DNA of 64,000 bases from Morinoia aosen (GCA_030386875.1 CM059566.1:39840068-39904067), one strand, 5' to 3'; counted from the stretch's first letter, positions 22,319-33,420 are shown. Notes: generated by a model from the letters alone, not told the origin. Program-made: numbers and translations.

Positions 22319-22610
22319 ACTTTTACTAAAAGTAGCCCCTCTTAGCCTATCTACCGTCTCAGTAAAAAAATGTATTATCTAAAGAATTCCATAAATAGTA
22401 AGCGATAATTTTCAATTAGCATTCCAACTTACGATCCCTAGATCTAATCAGACGGACTACACACCAAAATTAGCGCAGGCTCAGCGAGCACATTCTCCGC
22501 CGGTCCTCACCACCAAATTAGCGCAGCTCGCCCGCCCGTACAGAAGCAGGGCCGGCTAAGACGCGTGTGTTTTTAATAGCTAAAATAGCAGACTCTGCCT
22601 CCGCTCCAGG

Positions 22611-22803
22611 TACACCAGAGCGTCAGAATTTCAAATCTCCATCGAGGATGAAAAGCGAACCGATTATACAAAGTACACAGAAGAACTTGAAGGACCCTGA
22701 GGAGGAATATTTAAGCGCCTCGAGCCCCACGAGTGAGTGGACGATTTTCCGAGTGTCGGATATCGCTCAAGAAAACTTCGTTGGGGATGAAAGAAAACGA
22801 TGA
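22611..22803 (+). other. Possible coding exon, unidentified
   Basis: A pyrimidine-rich CTCTGCCTCCGCTCCAG precedes a frame running to TGA at 22801-22803. It encodes a polar Ser/Pro/Glu/Lys-rich stretch (begins T-P-E-R-Q-N-F-K-S-P-S-R, contains EEEYLSASSPTSEW and SDIAQENF). The composition looks more like a disordered protein segment than random translation, and CGAGTGAGTGG at 22730-22740 could serve as a donor. No family is recognised and chance is a fair alternative. Confidence 0.25.
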
Positions 22804-23164
22804 CAGCCTAAATAAATGTTATGGGTGACTGATGGAAATTTTAGAGAGATCCCGAAGTTTTTGAGACATTCGGTTGTTTTCTTTCCCGGCGCAGGGAGCC
22901 AGTTTGCGGAACTATATTTCTGAACAATTTAAAACAAACCGTGAAGGTTGGCTGCACGTGGAATTGAAGAGAACATTCAGAGAGTTGTGACAAGTGTCCA
23001 AAGCAATTACGGGAAGTTTGGAAAACGCTAAAAATGCTTCTCGGTCTCAATAAATTTTGATGTGAAAAGAGAAAATCATTTGACAACTGAAGACTTGTAT
23101 TGGGTAATTTTCAGTTATGGTGAACAGAAAATAATTAAAAAGGATCTCAGGGCTGCAAGAAGTT
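22804..23164. other. No gene seen
   Basis: Unique-looking noncoding sequence. No repeat or hairpin noticed. Confidence 0.4.
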
Positions 23165-23872
23165 TAGATTAGAATCGATATGAAGCTCCTGTTACCGCAA
23201 CAAAGTTGTTACCAAGAGAGGAAGAAAGGCGGCACTATTTAATATAAAACTAGTCCACCGAAAGACGTTATTTCTTATTGGAAATAAGAAATCAGGCCAA
23301 ATGAAAGAAAGCCGTTAGAAATAAAAAAATTCAATTTCGCGAGAGTTGATGAGGCCCAGTGCACACGGCCCGTCAAAAATGTATAATAATGTTCAACAAA
23401 TCACATGACATAAGTTCCTATTTCCTAAGAATTCACGTGATATTCATTCCCACTCGAATTTGATGGATTAATGCACTGGAAATTGTGGAGTTGATGAAGC
23501 TTGTATCACAGATACGCTCAGCACACACTGCAGGCTGGCTTCGGACAGACAGGCAGACAGACGGACACCGCTCTTATTATTGCATAGATTAAGGAAACGG
23601 AGAATCTGTGCGCAAGGTGTGTCTCAACACCCTACGCTTGGGAGCAGTAAGATTGGAGAAAGTTTATAAAACCAAAGAGAAGCTAAATAAGAAAGCGACA
23701 TGTGCTGAAAAACAGGACAGTAGAGAACAGAAAAAATAATCCGCTGCAGAACAAGAAATCTATTCTATTCAAACAAAAGAAAGGCTTTCCTAACTTTCAG
23801 CTGGGCACCCCACACCTTCCCCCTGGGAGCGCTAATTCCCCTAGATACAACAGTTGCATTGCACTTGATGGG
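23165..23872 (-). mobile_element. R365 repeat split by about 330 bp of other DNA
   Basis: The tail-side part is at 23165-23255 and the rest at 23587-23872. Consensus order resumes after the gap (left ends in CACTATTTAATATA, right starts AAGGAAACGGAGAATCTG). The inserted 23256-23586 starts near a perfect hairpin (ATTTCTTAT/ATAAGAAAT, 23270-23292) and ends in a GACAGACAGGCAGACAGACGG run plus TTATTATTGCATAG, resembling the tail of an arthropod retroposon. The head end (GATACAACAGTTGCAT) is decayed. Confidence 0.75.
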
Positions 23873-25229
23873 CTGCTAGAAAATTTCACGAGAGAAGAAT
23901 CTCCAATTAATGTATATAGATGAACAACGCTCGTTATAAAACACAGCATTTTTAATTAAAATAAGCAATATATTTCAGGGAACGGAGAGTGACTCAGAGC
24001 AATTAAAACTGAGCATTTTACGAGCGTCAAAGTAAGGTCGGTCAGGTGACCAAGTTCTTTCAAAAAGTTAACGACGTCGTAAATTTGACGGTAGCGATAA
24101 AAAACTCTCGTCAAGGCTACTATTTCTTCTTAGTTAGGATATAAGGACCGTCGACAGAGGATTCTTTCCAACTTAAAGTTGAGGCAAATCAAATACATAG
24201 CGTTTTAATTGATAGGTGGGACAAGAACTTTATGTTGCCATAGATGCAATACTTACGTTTGTAATGTTTACAATATTTTCAGAAGATGTGTTCTAAATAT
24301 TGTGATAAATCAGTACCGTTATGCTGAGTATATTCGAGAACATTCTGAACAGATTCTAACGCACCGTGAATGATAATTTCTTGATGTGGTCATTCAGCAA
24401 AATGTTCAGCTCGGCAAGATTGGTATAGCTCTCGATGGGAAAATCTGCTGCTTGAGAGTCGAAAAACTGAAGACAAGGTACGTGAATGCAGATAAAACAC
24501 GGCAAAAAAACAGAGTGTAATGACACAGTAAAGAAAATGATTAGGTTAATTTAATTTTAAATGTTTATTAATTAATTAGGTGCTTCCTAACAGGAGACTG
24601 CAAAGTTGTAAAATTGAATTCGGGAAAAACTGTTGTATAAAAAATTTGGGATGGAATAATCATATCGTGTTTTCATAGGTTAAACAATGTATTCAAACGG
24701 TGCAAAGTCTCAAGAATACAATTGGTACGCCCTACTATAGTTCAATAATGCGCAGCATGAGCACTTTGAATGAAAACTGACAAGGGCTGAGATGATGAAC
24801 GGAGAACTCATAAAAAGTTAAATTGCTCTGGACAGTTGAGTAAATATCGATCAAGAAAAAATACTCTCCATAACTGAATTGAAACCCTAACTGTTTACCA
24901 CACTGCATTGTGGGGAACCGACAAAAAACCTGTCTCCAGTTAAGTGGTTCAAAAACTCTCATAACTGAAAAAAGTCCGTAACGAAGACATTACTCCCATC
25001 GAGATTATTATTTGCGAAAGCATTCACACCGAATGTTAGAGTACAAATAACGTACAATTACCATTATAGCAATTTCCTATTTAGGTGCAGCAAACGCAAG
25101 CTTGAACTTGCTTCTTGTTGTTACATTTGCTCAGCGCACACCGAGAGCAAACATTTTTGACTGCAACCTTGCGTTCCCTCTAAGCCTCATCACTCTTATT
25201 GAGTGTAAAAGTAAGATGACGTGTGTGTG
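23873..25229. other. No gene seen
   Basis: Noncoding unique-looking sequence between R365 and the 25-bp minisatellite. No domain in any frame. Confidence 0.45.
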
Positions 25230-26102
25230 TGAGTGTCTCTGCAGTACCAGACGGCGCGTGTGTGCGTCTTTGCAGCACCAGACGGCGTGTGTGTGCGTCG
25301 CTGCAGCACACGACGGCGAGCGTCTCTGCAGCACCAGACGGCGCGTGTGTGCGTCGCTGCAGCACACGACGGCGCGCGTCTCTGCAGCACCAGACGGCGA
25401 GCGTCTCTGAAGCACCAGACGGCGAGCGTCTCTGCAGCACCAGACGGCGAGCGTCTCTGCAGCACCAGACGGCGAGCGTCTCTGCAGCACCAGACGGCGA
25501 GCGTCTCTGCAGCACCAGACAGCGAGCGTCTCTGCAGCACCAGACGGCGAGCGTCTCTCCAGCACCAGACGGCGAGCGTCTCTCCAGCACCAGACGGCGA
25601 GCGTCTCTCCAGCACCAGACGGCGAGCGTCTCTGCAGCACTAGACGGCGAGCGTCTCTGCAGCACCAGACGGCGCGCGTCTCTGCAGCATCAGACGGCGC
25701 GCGTCTCTGCAGCACCAGACGGCAAGCGTCTCTGCACCACCAGACGGCGAGTGTCTCTGCAGCACCAGACGGCGCGCGTCTCTGCAACACCAGATGGCGA
25801 GCGTCTCTGCAGCACCAGATGGCGCGCGTCTCTGCAACACCAGACGGCGAGCGTCTCTGCAGCACCAGATGGCGCGCGTCTCTGCAGCATCAGACGGCGC
25901 GCGTCTCTGCAACACCAGACGGTGCGCGTCTCTGCACCACCAGACGGCGCGCGTCTCTGCAACACAAGACGGCGAGCGTCTCTGCAGCACCAGACGGCGC
26001 GCGTCTCTGCAGCACCAGACGGCGCGCGTCTCTGCAGCACCAGACGGCGCGCGTCTCTGCAGCACCAGACGGCGCGCGTCTCTGCAGCACCAGACGGCGA
26101 CG
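25230..26102. repeat. Minisatellite, 25 bp, about 34 copies, GC-rich
   Basis: Unit GCGTCTCTGCAGCACCAGAC plus GGCGA, with GCGCG/GCGAG variants spread in blocks. The unit has no stop in any frame of either strand, so six overlapping open frames up to 304 codons result. The first few units are longer and more variable. CpG-rich and very different in base composition from its flanks. Confidence 0.96.
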
Positions 26103-26456
26103 GTGAGGCGGAGACCCAGCAACAGCGGCACGCATAACGCGGCCGTGTGAGGACAGTAAATCCTTTCATTCAGACGCCGCGATTACCACATCAAGGTACG
26201 ATTTACCCTCGCTTTTGCCTACCAAATGACATTTAATTCTACTCCACGATAAAAATTTACTTTACTGCTAAGTTTACTCTACTATCTTTACATTACTTTA
26301 CCGCCTGCCATCACTTTACGTTGTTACACTAAAATACATTATTTTCTGACATCACATTTCTTTGTTACTGTACCTCGCAATATTACATTGCCTTGGTGTA
26401 TACACATTTTTACATATGCTTGGTACACTACTTAGATACATAATATTACTTTCTTT
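26103..26456. other. No gene seen
   Basis: Short noncoding gap. From 26250 a loose TTTAC/ACATT-rich pattern leads into the next array and may be its decayed edge. Confidence 0.4.
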
Positions 26457-27033
26457 AAATTACCCTGTTGCATTAGCTTGTTACATTAAATTACCTGTTA
26501 CATTAGCTTGCTACATTAAATTACCTGTTACATTAGCTTGCTACATTAAATTACCTGTTACATTAGCTTGCTACATTAAATTACCTGTTACATTAGCTTG
26601 TTACATTAAATTACCTGTTACATTAGCTTGCTACATTAAATTACCTGTTACATTAGCTTGTTACATTAAATTACCTGTTACATTAGCTTGCTACATTAAA
26701 TTACCTGTTACATTAGCTTGCTACATTAAATTACCTGTTACATTAGCTTGTTACATTAAATTACCTGTTACATTAGCTTGCTACATTAAATTACCTGTTA
26801 CATTAGCTTGTTACATTAAATTACCTGTTACATTAGCTTGCTACATTAAATTACCTGTTACATTAGCTTGCTACATTAAATTACCTGTTACATTAGCTTG
26901 TTACATTAAATTACCTGTTACATTAGCTTGCTACATTAAATTACCTGTTACATTAGCTTGCTAAATTAAATTACCTGTTACATTAGCTTGCTACATTAAA
27001 TTACATGTTACATTAGCTTGTTACATTAAATCA
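26457..27033. repeat. Minisatellite, 30 bp, 19 copies
   Basis: Unit TTACCTGTTACATTAGCTTG plus CTACATTAAA, almost invariant apart from a C/T alternation (GCTTGCTAC or GCTTGTTAC). The uniformity implies recent amplification. Encodes a 10-residue repeat with no biological sign of being translated. Confidence 0.97.
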
Positions 27034-27545
27034 CCTTGCTTACCTCGGTAAACACCTCGGAAACAATTGAAGGTGAAGGTATGGAAGGACCCACACAGCT
27101 TCTGATCTCAAGCTAGTGCTGATCATTAGGAAACTTCTATTTTCACCTTCTCATAATAGAATTACAGCATTCTTCAGTCAAATTGAGTTGCGATGAGTCG
27201 CTTTACGGCCTCGAGGGAATTCAGCACAATCTGAACTACAATACAAAAAACTATTAGCACGTTTCCCAAAAATTGTCTCCAAAAGTGTTGCAAAAAAACG
27301 ACCTTGATTGTAGAAAATGATATTTTACTTCTCGCACTTCATGGCGAGCAAAACTTTTAATTCCTGATTGCTTAGGTTGGAGATAAAACTCGCAGCTGAC
27401 GCCAAATGTTATGCTGAAATCGCATTCCAATTCTCCGACGAGACGCAAGTACAGGATGATCAGTATCTCTCAGGAAATATTTATCAAGTCGAATACAGTT
27501 TTATATAAGATTTGAGGAAGTCAAGCTTACGAGGGTGAAATACAA
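27034..27545. other. No gene seen
   Basis: Noncoding sequence between two arrays. Confidence 0.4.
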
Positions 27546-28150
27546 TAGTCACAAATACTATAATACTATAGTAATATAGTATTATAGTATTATACTATAA
27601 TACTATAGTATTATAGTATTATACTATAATACTATAACACTATAGTAATATAGTATTATAGTATTATACTATCGTAATATAGTATTATAGTATTATAGTA
27701 ATATAGTATTATAGTATTATAGTATTATAGTAATATAGTAATATAGTATTATAGTATTATAGTATTATAGTAATATAGTAATATAGTATTATACTATAGT
27801 AATATAGTATTATAGTATTATAGTAATATAGTAATATAGTATTATAGTATTATAGTATTATAGTAATATAGTAATATAGTATTATACTATAGTAATATAG
27901 TATTATAGTATTATAGCATTATAGTATTATAGTATTGTAGTAATCTAGTATTATAGTATTATACTATAGTAATATAGTATTATAGTATTATAGTATTACA
28001 GTATTAAAGTATTATAGTATTATAGTATTATAGTAATATAGTAATATAGTAATATAGTAATATAGTATTATAGTATTATAGTATTATAGTATTATAGTAG
28101 TATAGTATTATAATATTATAGTATTATAGTATTAGAGTATTATGAAGTAG
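27546..28150. repeat. AT-rich satellite of TAGTATTA/TAGTAATA units
   Basis: About 600 bp of 8-9-bp units (ATAGTATTATAGTAATATAG). The first ~110 bp contain both ACTATAATACTATAG and its complement, so orientation flips inside the array. Both flanks read CAAATACTATAATA. Confidence 0.93.
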
Positions 28151-28189
28151 TACGTCCGTTTCAAATACTATAATAAAAGGACGATCAAA

Positions 28190-28556
28190 TTGACGCGTCC
28201 AAGTCAAGTTGTCTCTTACCGGCTATTCCTTTCGAGAAAAACATCATTCAGAAACCTCAATCGGCAAAAATGTTTTGATACACGAATTGACTTGCAGAAA
28301 TTCATGGTTGATTTTATTTTTCACGCATGTTCTCATCTCCCAATGCACCTAAAACGAACATGTTCGCCAGAATTAGTCAAATTTTAAAACTCTTTGAATA
28401 ACAATAAAAATTTCCAACACAGAAAACCGTTGCGTGTTACAGTCAACAAAATTCACTTTCTTCAAACAATCTATCACAGGTCGACTCTGCACGCTTTGTA
28501 ACTGAGCGCATCCGTAAATTTTCAAACTACAGTATCGCACTAGCATTTTGGCTGCG
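28190..28556. other. No gene seen
   Basis: Noncoding. A 65-codon frame at 28190 shows no domain. Confidence 0.35.
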
Positions 28557-28682
28557 GCAACTAAATATTAAGTTGAACACTAAACTCAAATTTAAAGTCA
28601 ATTGTAATAAACTATTTTAAAAATACCAAGCATGAACTAGATCGTGCATTTATTTAGCTGTGATTTGTTATACCCTCATGAT
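28557..28682 (+). mobile_element. piggyBac-like repeat, distal part
   Basis: Aligns with 59403-59520 and with the reverse of 60235-60331 (TTTAAAGTCAATTGTAAT, TTTAAAAATACCAAGCATGA, TTTATTTAGCTGTGATTTG). The other half of the same unit, contiguous at 59.5 kb, appears here only at 29960-30068, so the two parts look separated by ~1.28 kb. Confidence 0.5.
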
Positions 28683-29285
28683 ATAACCACCCTACATCTA
28701 TACTCATAAGGGAATCGCTACGAGGAATATTGAAATGCTTCGTCTGGCCCACGACTTTCATCTCCTCGAAAATAACCGCACTTAGAATATCTTCTCGCGG
28801 ATAAGCGCAACTTTGAATAAACTCTACAATATGCCTCTCGTGCTATTTCCTTTAACAACATCGCCAAACGACGCTATGCCTTACCATCATCGTGCTACCC
28901 TCTTGACATCATCACCACGACGCTGCTGAGGGACTACAAGTTCGAGTTATCAGACACCTCTTTCTCTTTTCTCTATCACAATGTATTTCTTATCTTTCTA
29001 ATCTTAATCATCTAGGGTATTATATGACTCATTTATATAGATTGAATGCAGATCCTAATTATTGTTCATCAATATCGTAGGCTTTTCACTTATTAAAAAT
29101 TAGCCACTGTCGTAATGTGTTTGTTCTCTGAGGTAGAAACGCGCCCTCGTTCCTTCAAGCGAGCGGACAACGGTTAGTCTTACGCAGGGATTTGCCAGAA
29201 GCAGTCGAGAAGGTTCCTTCATTAAGTTCGATATTGAAGAGTAACAGTACGAGAACACATAAAACTCATTGGTGTCTTCCCCTGC

Positions 29286-29310
29286 GGTTCATCGCCTTTG
29301 GCGATGAACC
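29286..29310. other. Perfect hairpin GGTTCATCGCC / GGCGATGAACC
   Basis: 11-bp stem with a TTT loop. The same hairpin, slightly changed and inverted, is at 53768-53792, with related flanks (CATTGGTGTCTTC versus TATTGGTGCTTC on the other strand), so it belongs to a dispersed sequence. Confidence 0.8.
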
Positions 29311-29604
29311 CGCTTTGTTGTAAACGACTTCTAGTGTCAAAGCTACTTAAATTTGATTCTAAATTACCTGGAGATCCATCTTACTCCAATCATTTACTAT
29401 AAATGGATCGCAAAGGCACCAGCCTCCTCGCAAATACTTGAACAACGCCTAAACTGGATTCCTGCAGATAAGTTAACATATTTACTATATGTCTATAACC
29501 AGCTTCTGTCTCGACAGCATTGTGATGTATTAGATGCTTCGTTAATAACGAACCTTTGTAATCTTTCATGTCTTTAATTCCCTTTGCAAGTTAGAAAGAG
29601 AAGA

Positions 29605-29631
29605 TGATGATGATGATGATGATGATGATGA
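29605..29631. repeat. (GAT)n microsatellite
   Basis: Nine uninterrupted trinucleotides. Confidence 0.95.
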
Positions 29632-29959
29632 AATGAACGTTTTAACAGCCTTCAGCTCTGACCTAACGCTTACCGAAGAACAAAGATAATTAGTTAACTA
29701 TGACGACCGTTATTACTAATTAATTTACGACTTATATAAATATTGTTTGCCCGAGTATTGGGCTGGTGGCAGTGAAATGATACCTAAAAGAATACGATTC
29801 GGTCAGAAATTATCAATCCAACATTCGATGCGACGTCACGCTTGAAATGAACCACCAAATATGGAATAAAAAAAGGAGAGCGTCCATGAAAATGAGGTGG
29901 CATCGGAGAATTTAAACATGCAACTATAACAATGGCGTGACAACGACGGGAAGAACATA

Positions 29960-30068
29960 AATATTAAGTATTTATAAAAATTGAGTTTGCGACTACTAGT
30001 CGGTCAGTAGCGTTATGAAAATTACCTCCGTATACCACCGGTGGCGCACGTCGCAGTCAAAGTGTTAA
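29960..30068 (+). mobile_element. piggyBac-like repeat, TTAA end
   Basis: Aligns with 59510-59620 and with the reverse of 60123-60235 (TATTTATAAAAATTGAGT, GACTACTAGTCGGTCAG, TTATGAAAATT, CCACCGGTGGC). It ends in GCAGTCAAAGTGTTAA. The end sequence TTAACAC-TTTGAC-C/TGC and the TTAA target are typical of piggyBac-type elements. No transposase. Confidence 0.55.
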
Positions 30069-30335
30069 AAAATGAAATGGATCCACAACACGACCAGTAC
30101 GATGATTCAGTGCAACATTAAGACCTACTCGCAAACGCGTTGTCTGAGCAAATGAGTGTCTTGTTCAATATTTCATAGTAAGGAATGATCATTGAAAATC
30201 TTAATTAACATTTTAAATACAGCGGATTCAAATGCAAGAATCAAGTCCAATTGAAAACAATCTCAACATTCAACTTTCATACGAACCAAAATTGAATTGA
30301 AAAGTGTCGTCTGGTTTTGGTTCAGTGTATATCCA

Positions 30336-30400
30336 AGGGTAGTAGTGACCGCTCGTGGGTGACCCTGATTATGAAAATCCCTCGAGTGACCACGCGGTGG
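30336..30400 (+). repeat. Diverged fragment of the piggyBac-like repeat
   Basis: GATTATGAAAATCCCTCGAG followed by TGACCACGCGGTGG resembles the inner part of the repeat. Only about 60 bp are recognisable. Confidence 0.35.
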
Positions 30401-30559
30401 ATCACCAAGCAATCAGCGTGGCAAGCTCCCTTGACATACCACCATTTCAGAACAGAACACGTCGCAAGACCTCACGCACATTCGTGTCACATATGCGAGA
30501 GGCTGTGGATGTTGGAACGCGGAGTATACATTCAAACCTGTGTGAGCGATGCTGGAGCG

Positions 30560-30885
30560 TAAAAGCAAATGTACAGCAGCACACAAGCAGCCGTGACCGT
30601 ACACACAACTGGAACACACAACAGTGAACGTACACACAACTGTGAACGTACAAGCAACAGTGAGCGTACACACAACTGTGAACGTACAAGCAGCAGTGAA
30701 CGTACAAGCAGCAGTGAACGTACACACAAAAGGAACACACAATACTGAACATACAAGCAGCAGTGAATGTACACACAACTGGAACACACAACAGTGGACG
30801 TACAAGCAACAGTAAACGTTTACACAACAGGAACACACAACCATCAGGAGCACACAAGCAACAGGAACACACAAGCAACAGAGCA
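30560..30885. repeat. Irregular minisatellite, about 18 bp
   Basis: Degenerate copies of GAACGTACACACAACTGT/GAACGTACAAGCAGCAGT. Units vary in length and order. Stop-poor on the - strand, which creates spurious frames up to 203 codons. Confidence 0.88.
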
Positions 30886-31854
30886 TGTGTATCCGCGTGA
30901 GTGCGCAGAGCGCAGAACCAATTGAGTGCTGTTATCGCATTTCCATGTGTGAACAAGCGCGACCACGCACTGTTGGTTTTGTCCATTAATGGAGATCGGC
31001 GCTGTATCCTGAGGTGCGGACACAGAGGGACGTACACAAACAAAGGAGCCTTTGTCATGCCGGTTCACCTGACACTCAAAAAATGATGTAACCCGAAACA
31101 ACTGGAAGAAATGGAAGACGACGGTTACGACGCTGGTGGCTATGAACTTGTGACACCAACTGCATTAAAGTCGAAACTACTTCGGGATTTTTCGGAACAA
31201 GCTTAGAGATAATACAATCCTATGGGTGTGTTTGTTAGAATATTAATATACTGACAGACTAGCACTAAGACATCAATATGTTGATCATGAATGGCAAAAC
31301 ATTGAATTGAGCTGTTTCTAATGCAGAAATTGAAGATAATAGCAAAAATGTGACAGCAGGCGCTTAGAATTTCAGAGAAGTGTTCATTGAAGTAAATTTG
31401 TTGCAAGATACATTAAGCATTTCATTTTAAAAAGCCACGTCATTAATGCCAGGATGCAATGACGAACACTTCGGACCGAGCCGGCACTCATATAATGTCG
31501 GGTTTGAGGGAAGACTTTTGGGGTAACTTCTGTTCCCAAAAAAGAAAGAACTCAGAGTGAAAATTAAGCTCAGACCGTCCGTATGGCACTCCGAGGCCAA
31601 TGTTTTGCAGCCATAGCCTGATGCGAAATTCATTTCATTCAATGCTAGATATGAAATGTTTCAGAAGGAAGAGGTAAGCTAGTCATAACGATTTACAGGG
31701 AGAATAAACCTAGAATGAGTGATTGATTCATCCCGTATTAATTGATTCGTTTGATCGCGAGAAATCAATAAATAAGCTGAAAAACTCCGGAATTCACCCA
31801 TAGCGAGTGGGTAATAGTTTTAAAGAAAAAATTGTTCTGAAAGGAACATAATAA
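30886..31854. other. No gene seen
   Basis: Noncoding unique-looking sequence before the best R365 copy. Confidence 0.4.
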
Positions 31855-31867
31855 CGGCTTCCAAATA

Positions 31868-32232
31868 GATTAGATTAGATTATTAGTTAGTTTAAGCCTC
31901 CCTATCCTCAACAAATGAGATCCAAAGAGAGGAAGGAAGAAGGCACCATTTAGTATGGAGTTAAGGGAACGTGGAATCTATGCAGAAAAGGCATAGAAAC
32001 AGTAAGATGAGAAAGAAGTTCATGAAACAAGGTCAAAGTTGAAGAAGAAAGTAGTAGGTGCTGAAAAAACAGGACAGCAGTGAACCGAAAAAAGATGGTC
32101 CGTAACAAAACAAAATCCTATTCTATTTTAACAAAAAAAGAAAGCCTACCTAACCTTTAGCTCGGGCCCACACATTATCCCCCTGGGAGCGCCAATTCCC
32201 ATAGATACATTAATTGTATCCCCCTGAGGGGG
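31868..32232 (-). mobile_element. R365 repeat, full length (365 bp) with 13-bp target duplication
   Basis: This is the reference copy of the most abundant element here. CGGCTTCCAAATA flanks it at 31855-31867 and 32233-32245, a duplication length typical of target-primed reverse transcription. On the - strand the element begins with CCCCCTCAGGGGGATACAAT, contains GGTTCACTGCTGTCCTG, and ends in AGGGAGGCTTAAACTAACTA then a TAATC-type microsatellite, read as the 3' tail. Truncated copies always keep this tail side, as expected for 5' truncation. Three small inverted repeats recur in the family: CTATGCACA/TGTGCATAG, GATACAA/TTGTATC and CCCC/GGGG. No tRNA, 5S or 7SL likeness was found, and internal T-runs argue against RNA polymerase III. 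No coding frame. Confidence 0.9.
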
Positions 32233-32245
32233 CGGCTTCCAAATA

Positions 32246-32764
32246 ATCAACCAACACCGCCACCAAAGTGGTCTTAGCCATCTTAGTGATGTCTCAGTTA
32301 TGTCTCACTTGAGGTGCCAGCGAACAGGCGCAATTCGACCACCATCCCAAGAGCGGAGTCCGAATCAGTTCTCATTCCGAGAAAGGGGAGTGAGAGTCAT
32401 CACTCATTTCCGCCGGAACACCAATTCCGACCCAAGCGCACCCAAAATATTCCGGACAAGGGCTCCAAAATAGCAATAAATCAGCGGAGCTCCAGAGGAC
32501 CAGGAAACAGGACGGTTACGTACGTTCCGGGTTTGTGGACATCCGAAGTGGTCTCGACCGGCTGCGCTCACCACGACACCCATGTCCAGAGAACAAACAA
32601 TATCGATGTGCGAAGAAGTGGCCGCCCTGCTCTTTAGCCTCTCCTGTGCCCTCGCCGCCTCAGAGCAAACACGGTGCGATAGTCCCTGATGTCAAGATAG
32701 GGTGAAGTGCATCGTCATCGTCTGAATACGGTTCTCGGGTTATGTTGCGTCCAGCTGCTTAACT
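32246..32764. other. No gene seen
   Basis: Noncoding, GC-richer than its surroundings. A 107-codon frame (32314-32637, +) has no domain. Confidence 0.4.
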
Positions 32765-32935
32765 ACGGGCTAACATGCTGGTATGGCGGCCAGCTGCCTG
32801 GCATGCTGGTGTAGGGCTGCCTGGCATGCTGGTGTAGGGCTGCCTGACATGCTGGTGTAGGGCTGCCTGACATGCTGGTGTAGGGCTGCCTGACATGCTG
32901 GTGTAGGGTTGCCTGGCATGCTGGTGTAGGCTGCC
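32765..32935. repeat. Minisatellite, 23 bp, about 7 copies
   Basis: Unit GACATGCTGGTGTAGGGCTG plus CCT, with GGCATG variants at the edges. Confidence 0.92.
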
Positions 32936-33053
32936 GTAGTGTCCAGGTGTTCAATATGTTTCAAAAGCAGCATTGGGTTATGCATTTGACACAATATTTT
33001 TACCGTGAATTCAACAGTGATGTATGTTATGCATGTTATTATCTATCATATAG

Positions 33054-33420
33054 TTAATTAAAAGTTAGGTTTAGCCTCTCTAAGAGAAGAAAGAGGATGA
33101 CATCATTTAGTATCAAGGGAATGGGGAACATGTAATTAAGGGAACGGAGTATCTACGCACAAGGTGTGTTCTCACTCTCTGTATATAAAAACTAAAAATG
33201 AAAGAATGTCATGAAACCATATACAAATGGAAAAATAAAATTTGAGATGCTGAAAGAAAAGGACAGCAATGAACCAAAATGAGTCGGTCGGTAACAAAAC
33301 AAAAACCTATTCTCTATCAACAAAGCAAAGGCCTACCTAACCTCTAACTCAGGACCTTACATTTCCCCCCCGGGAGCGCTAATTGACCCAGATACAGTAG
33401 CTTTATCACCCTGAGGGGCC
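33054..33420 (-). mobile_element. R365 repeat, near full length
   Basis: Tail side TTAGGTTTAGCCTCTCTAAG, central GGACAGCAATGAACC, head GATACAGTAGCTTTATC and CCCTGAGGGG. A small internal duplication of AAGGGAACGG-like sequence occurs at 33110-33150. Confidence 0.85.

Larger units (their letters stand above)
28683..29959. other. Unassigned 1.28 kb between two halves of a repeat
   Basis: No gene seen. Contains a perfect GC-rich hairpin at 29286-29310 and a (GAT)n microsatellite at 29605-29631. It may be an insertion into the piggyBac-like repeat. Confidence 0.4.

Noticed and set aside
25230-26102. CRISPR-like direct repeats
   Set aside because: Units are contiguous with no unique spacers, and the surroundings are eukaryotic.
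25131-26137. Up to six overlapping frames of 120-304 codons
   Set aside because: All come from a 25-bp array whose unit has no stop in any frame. Codon content is dictated by the repeat.
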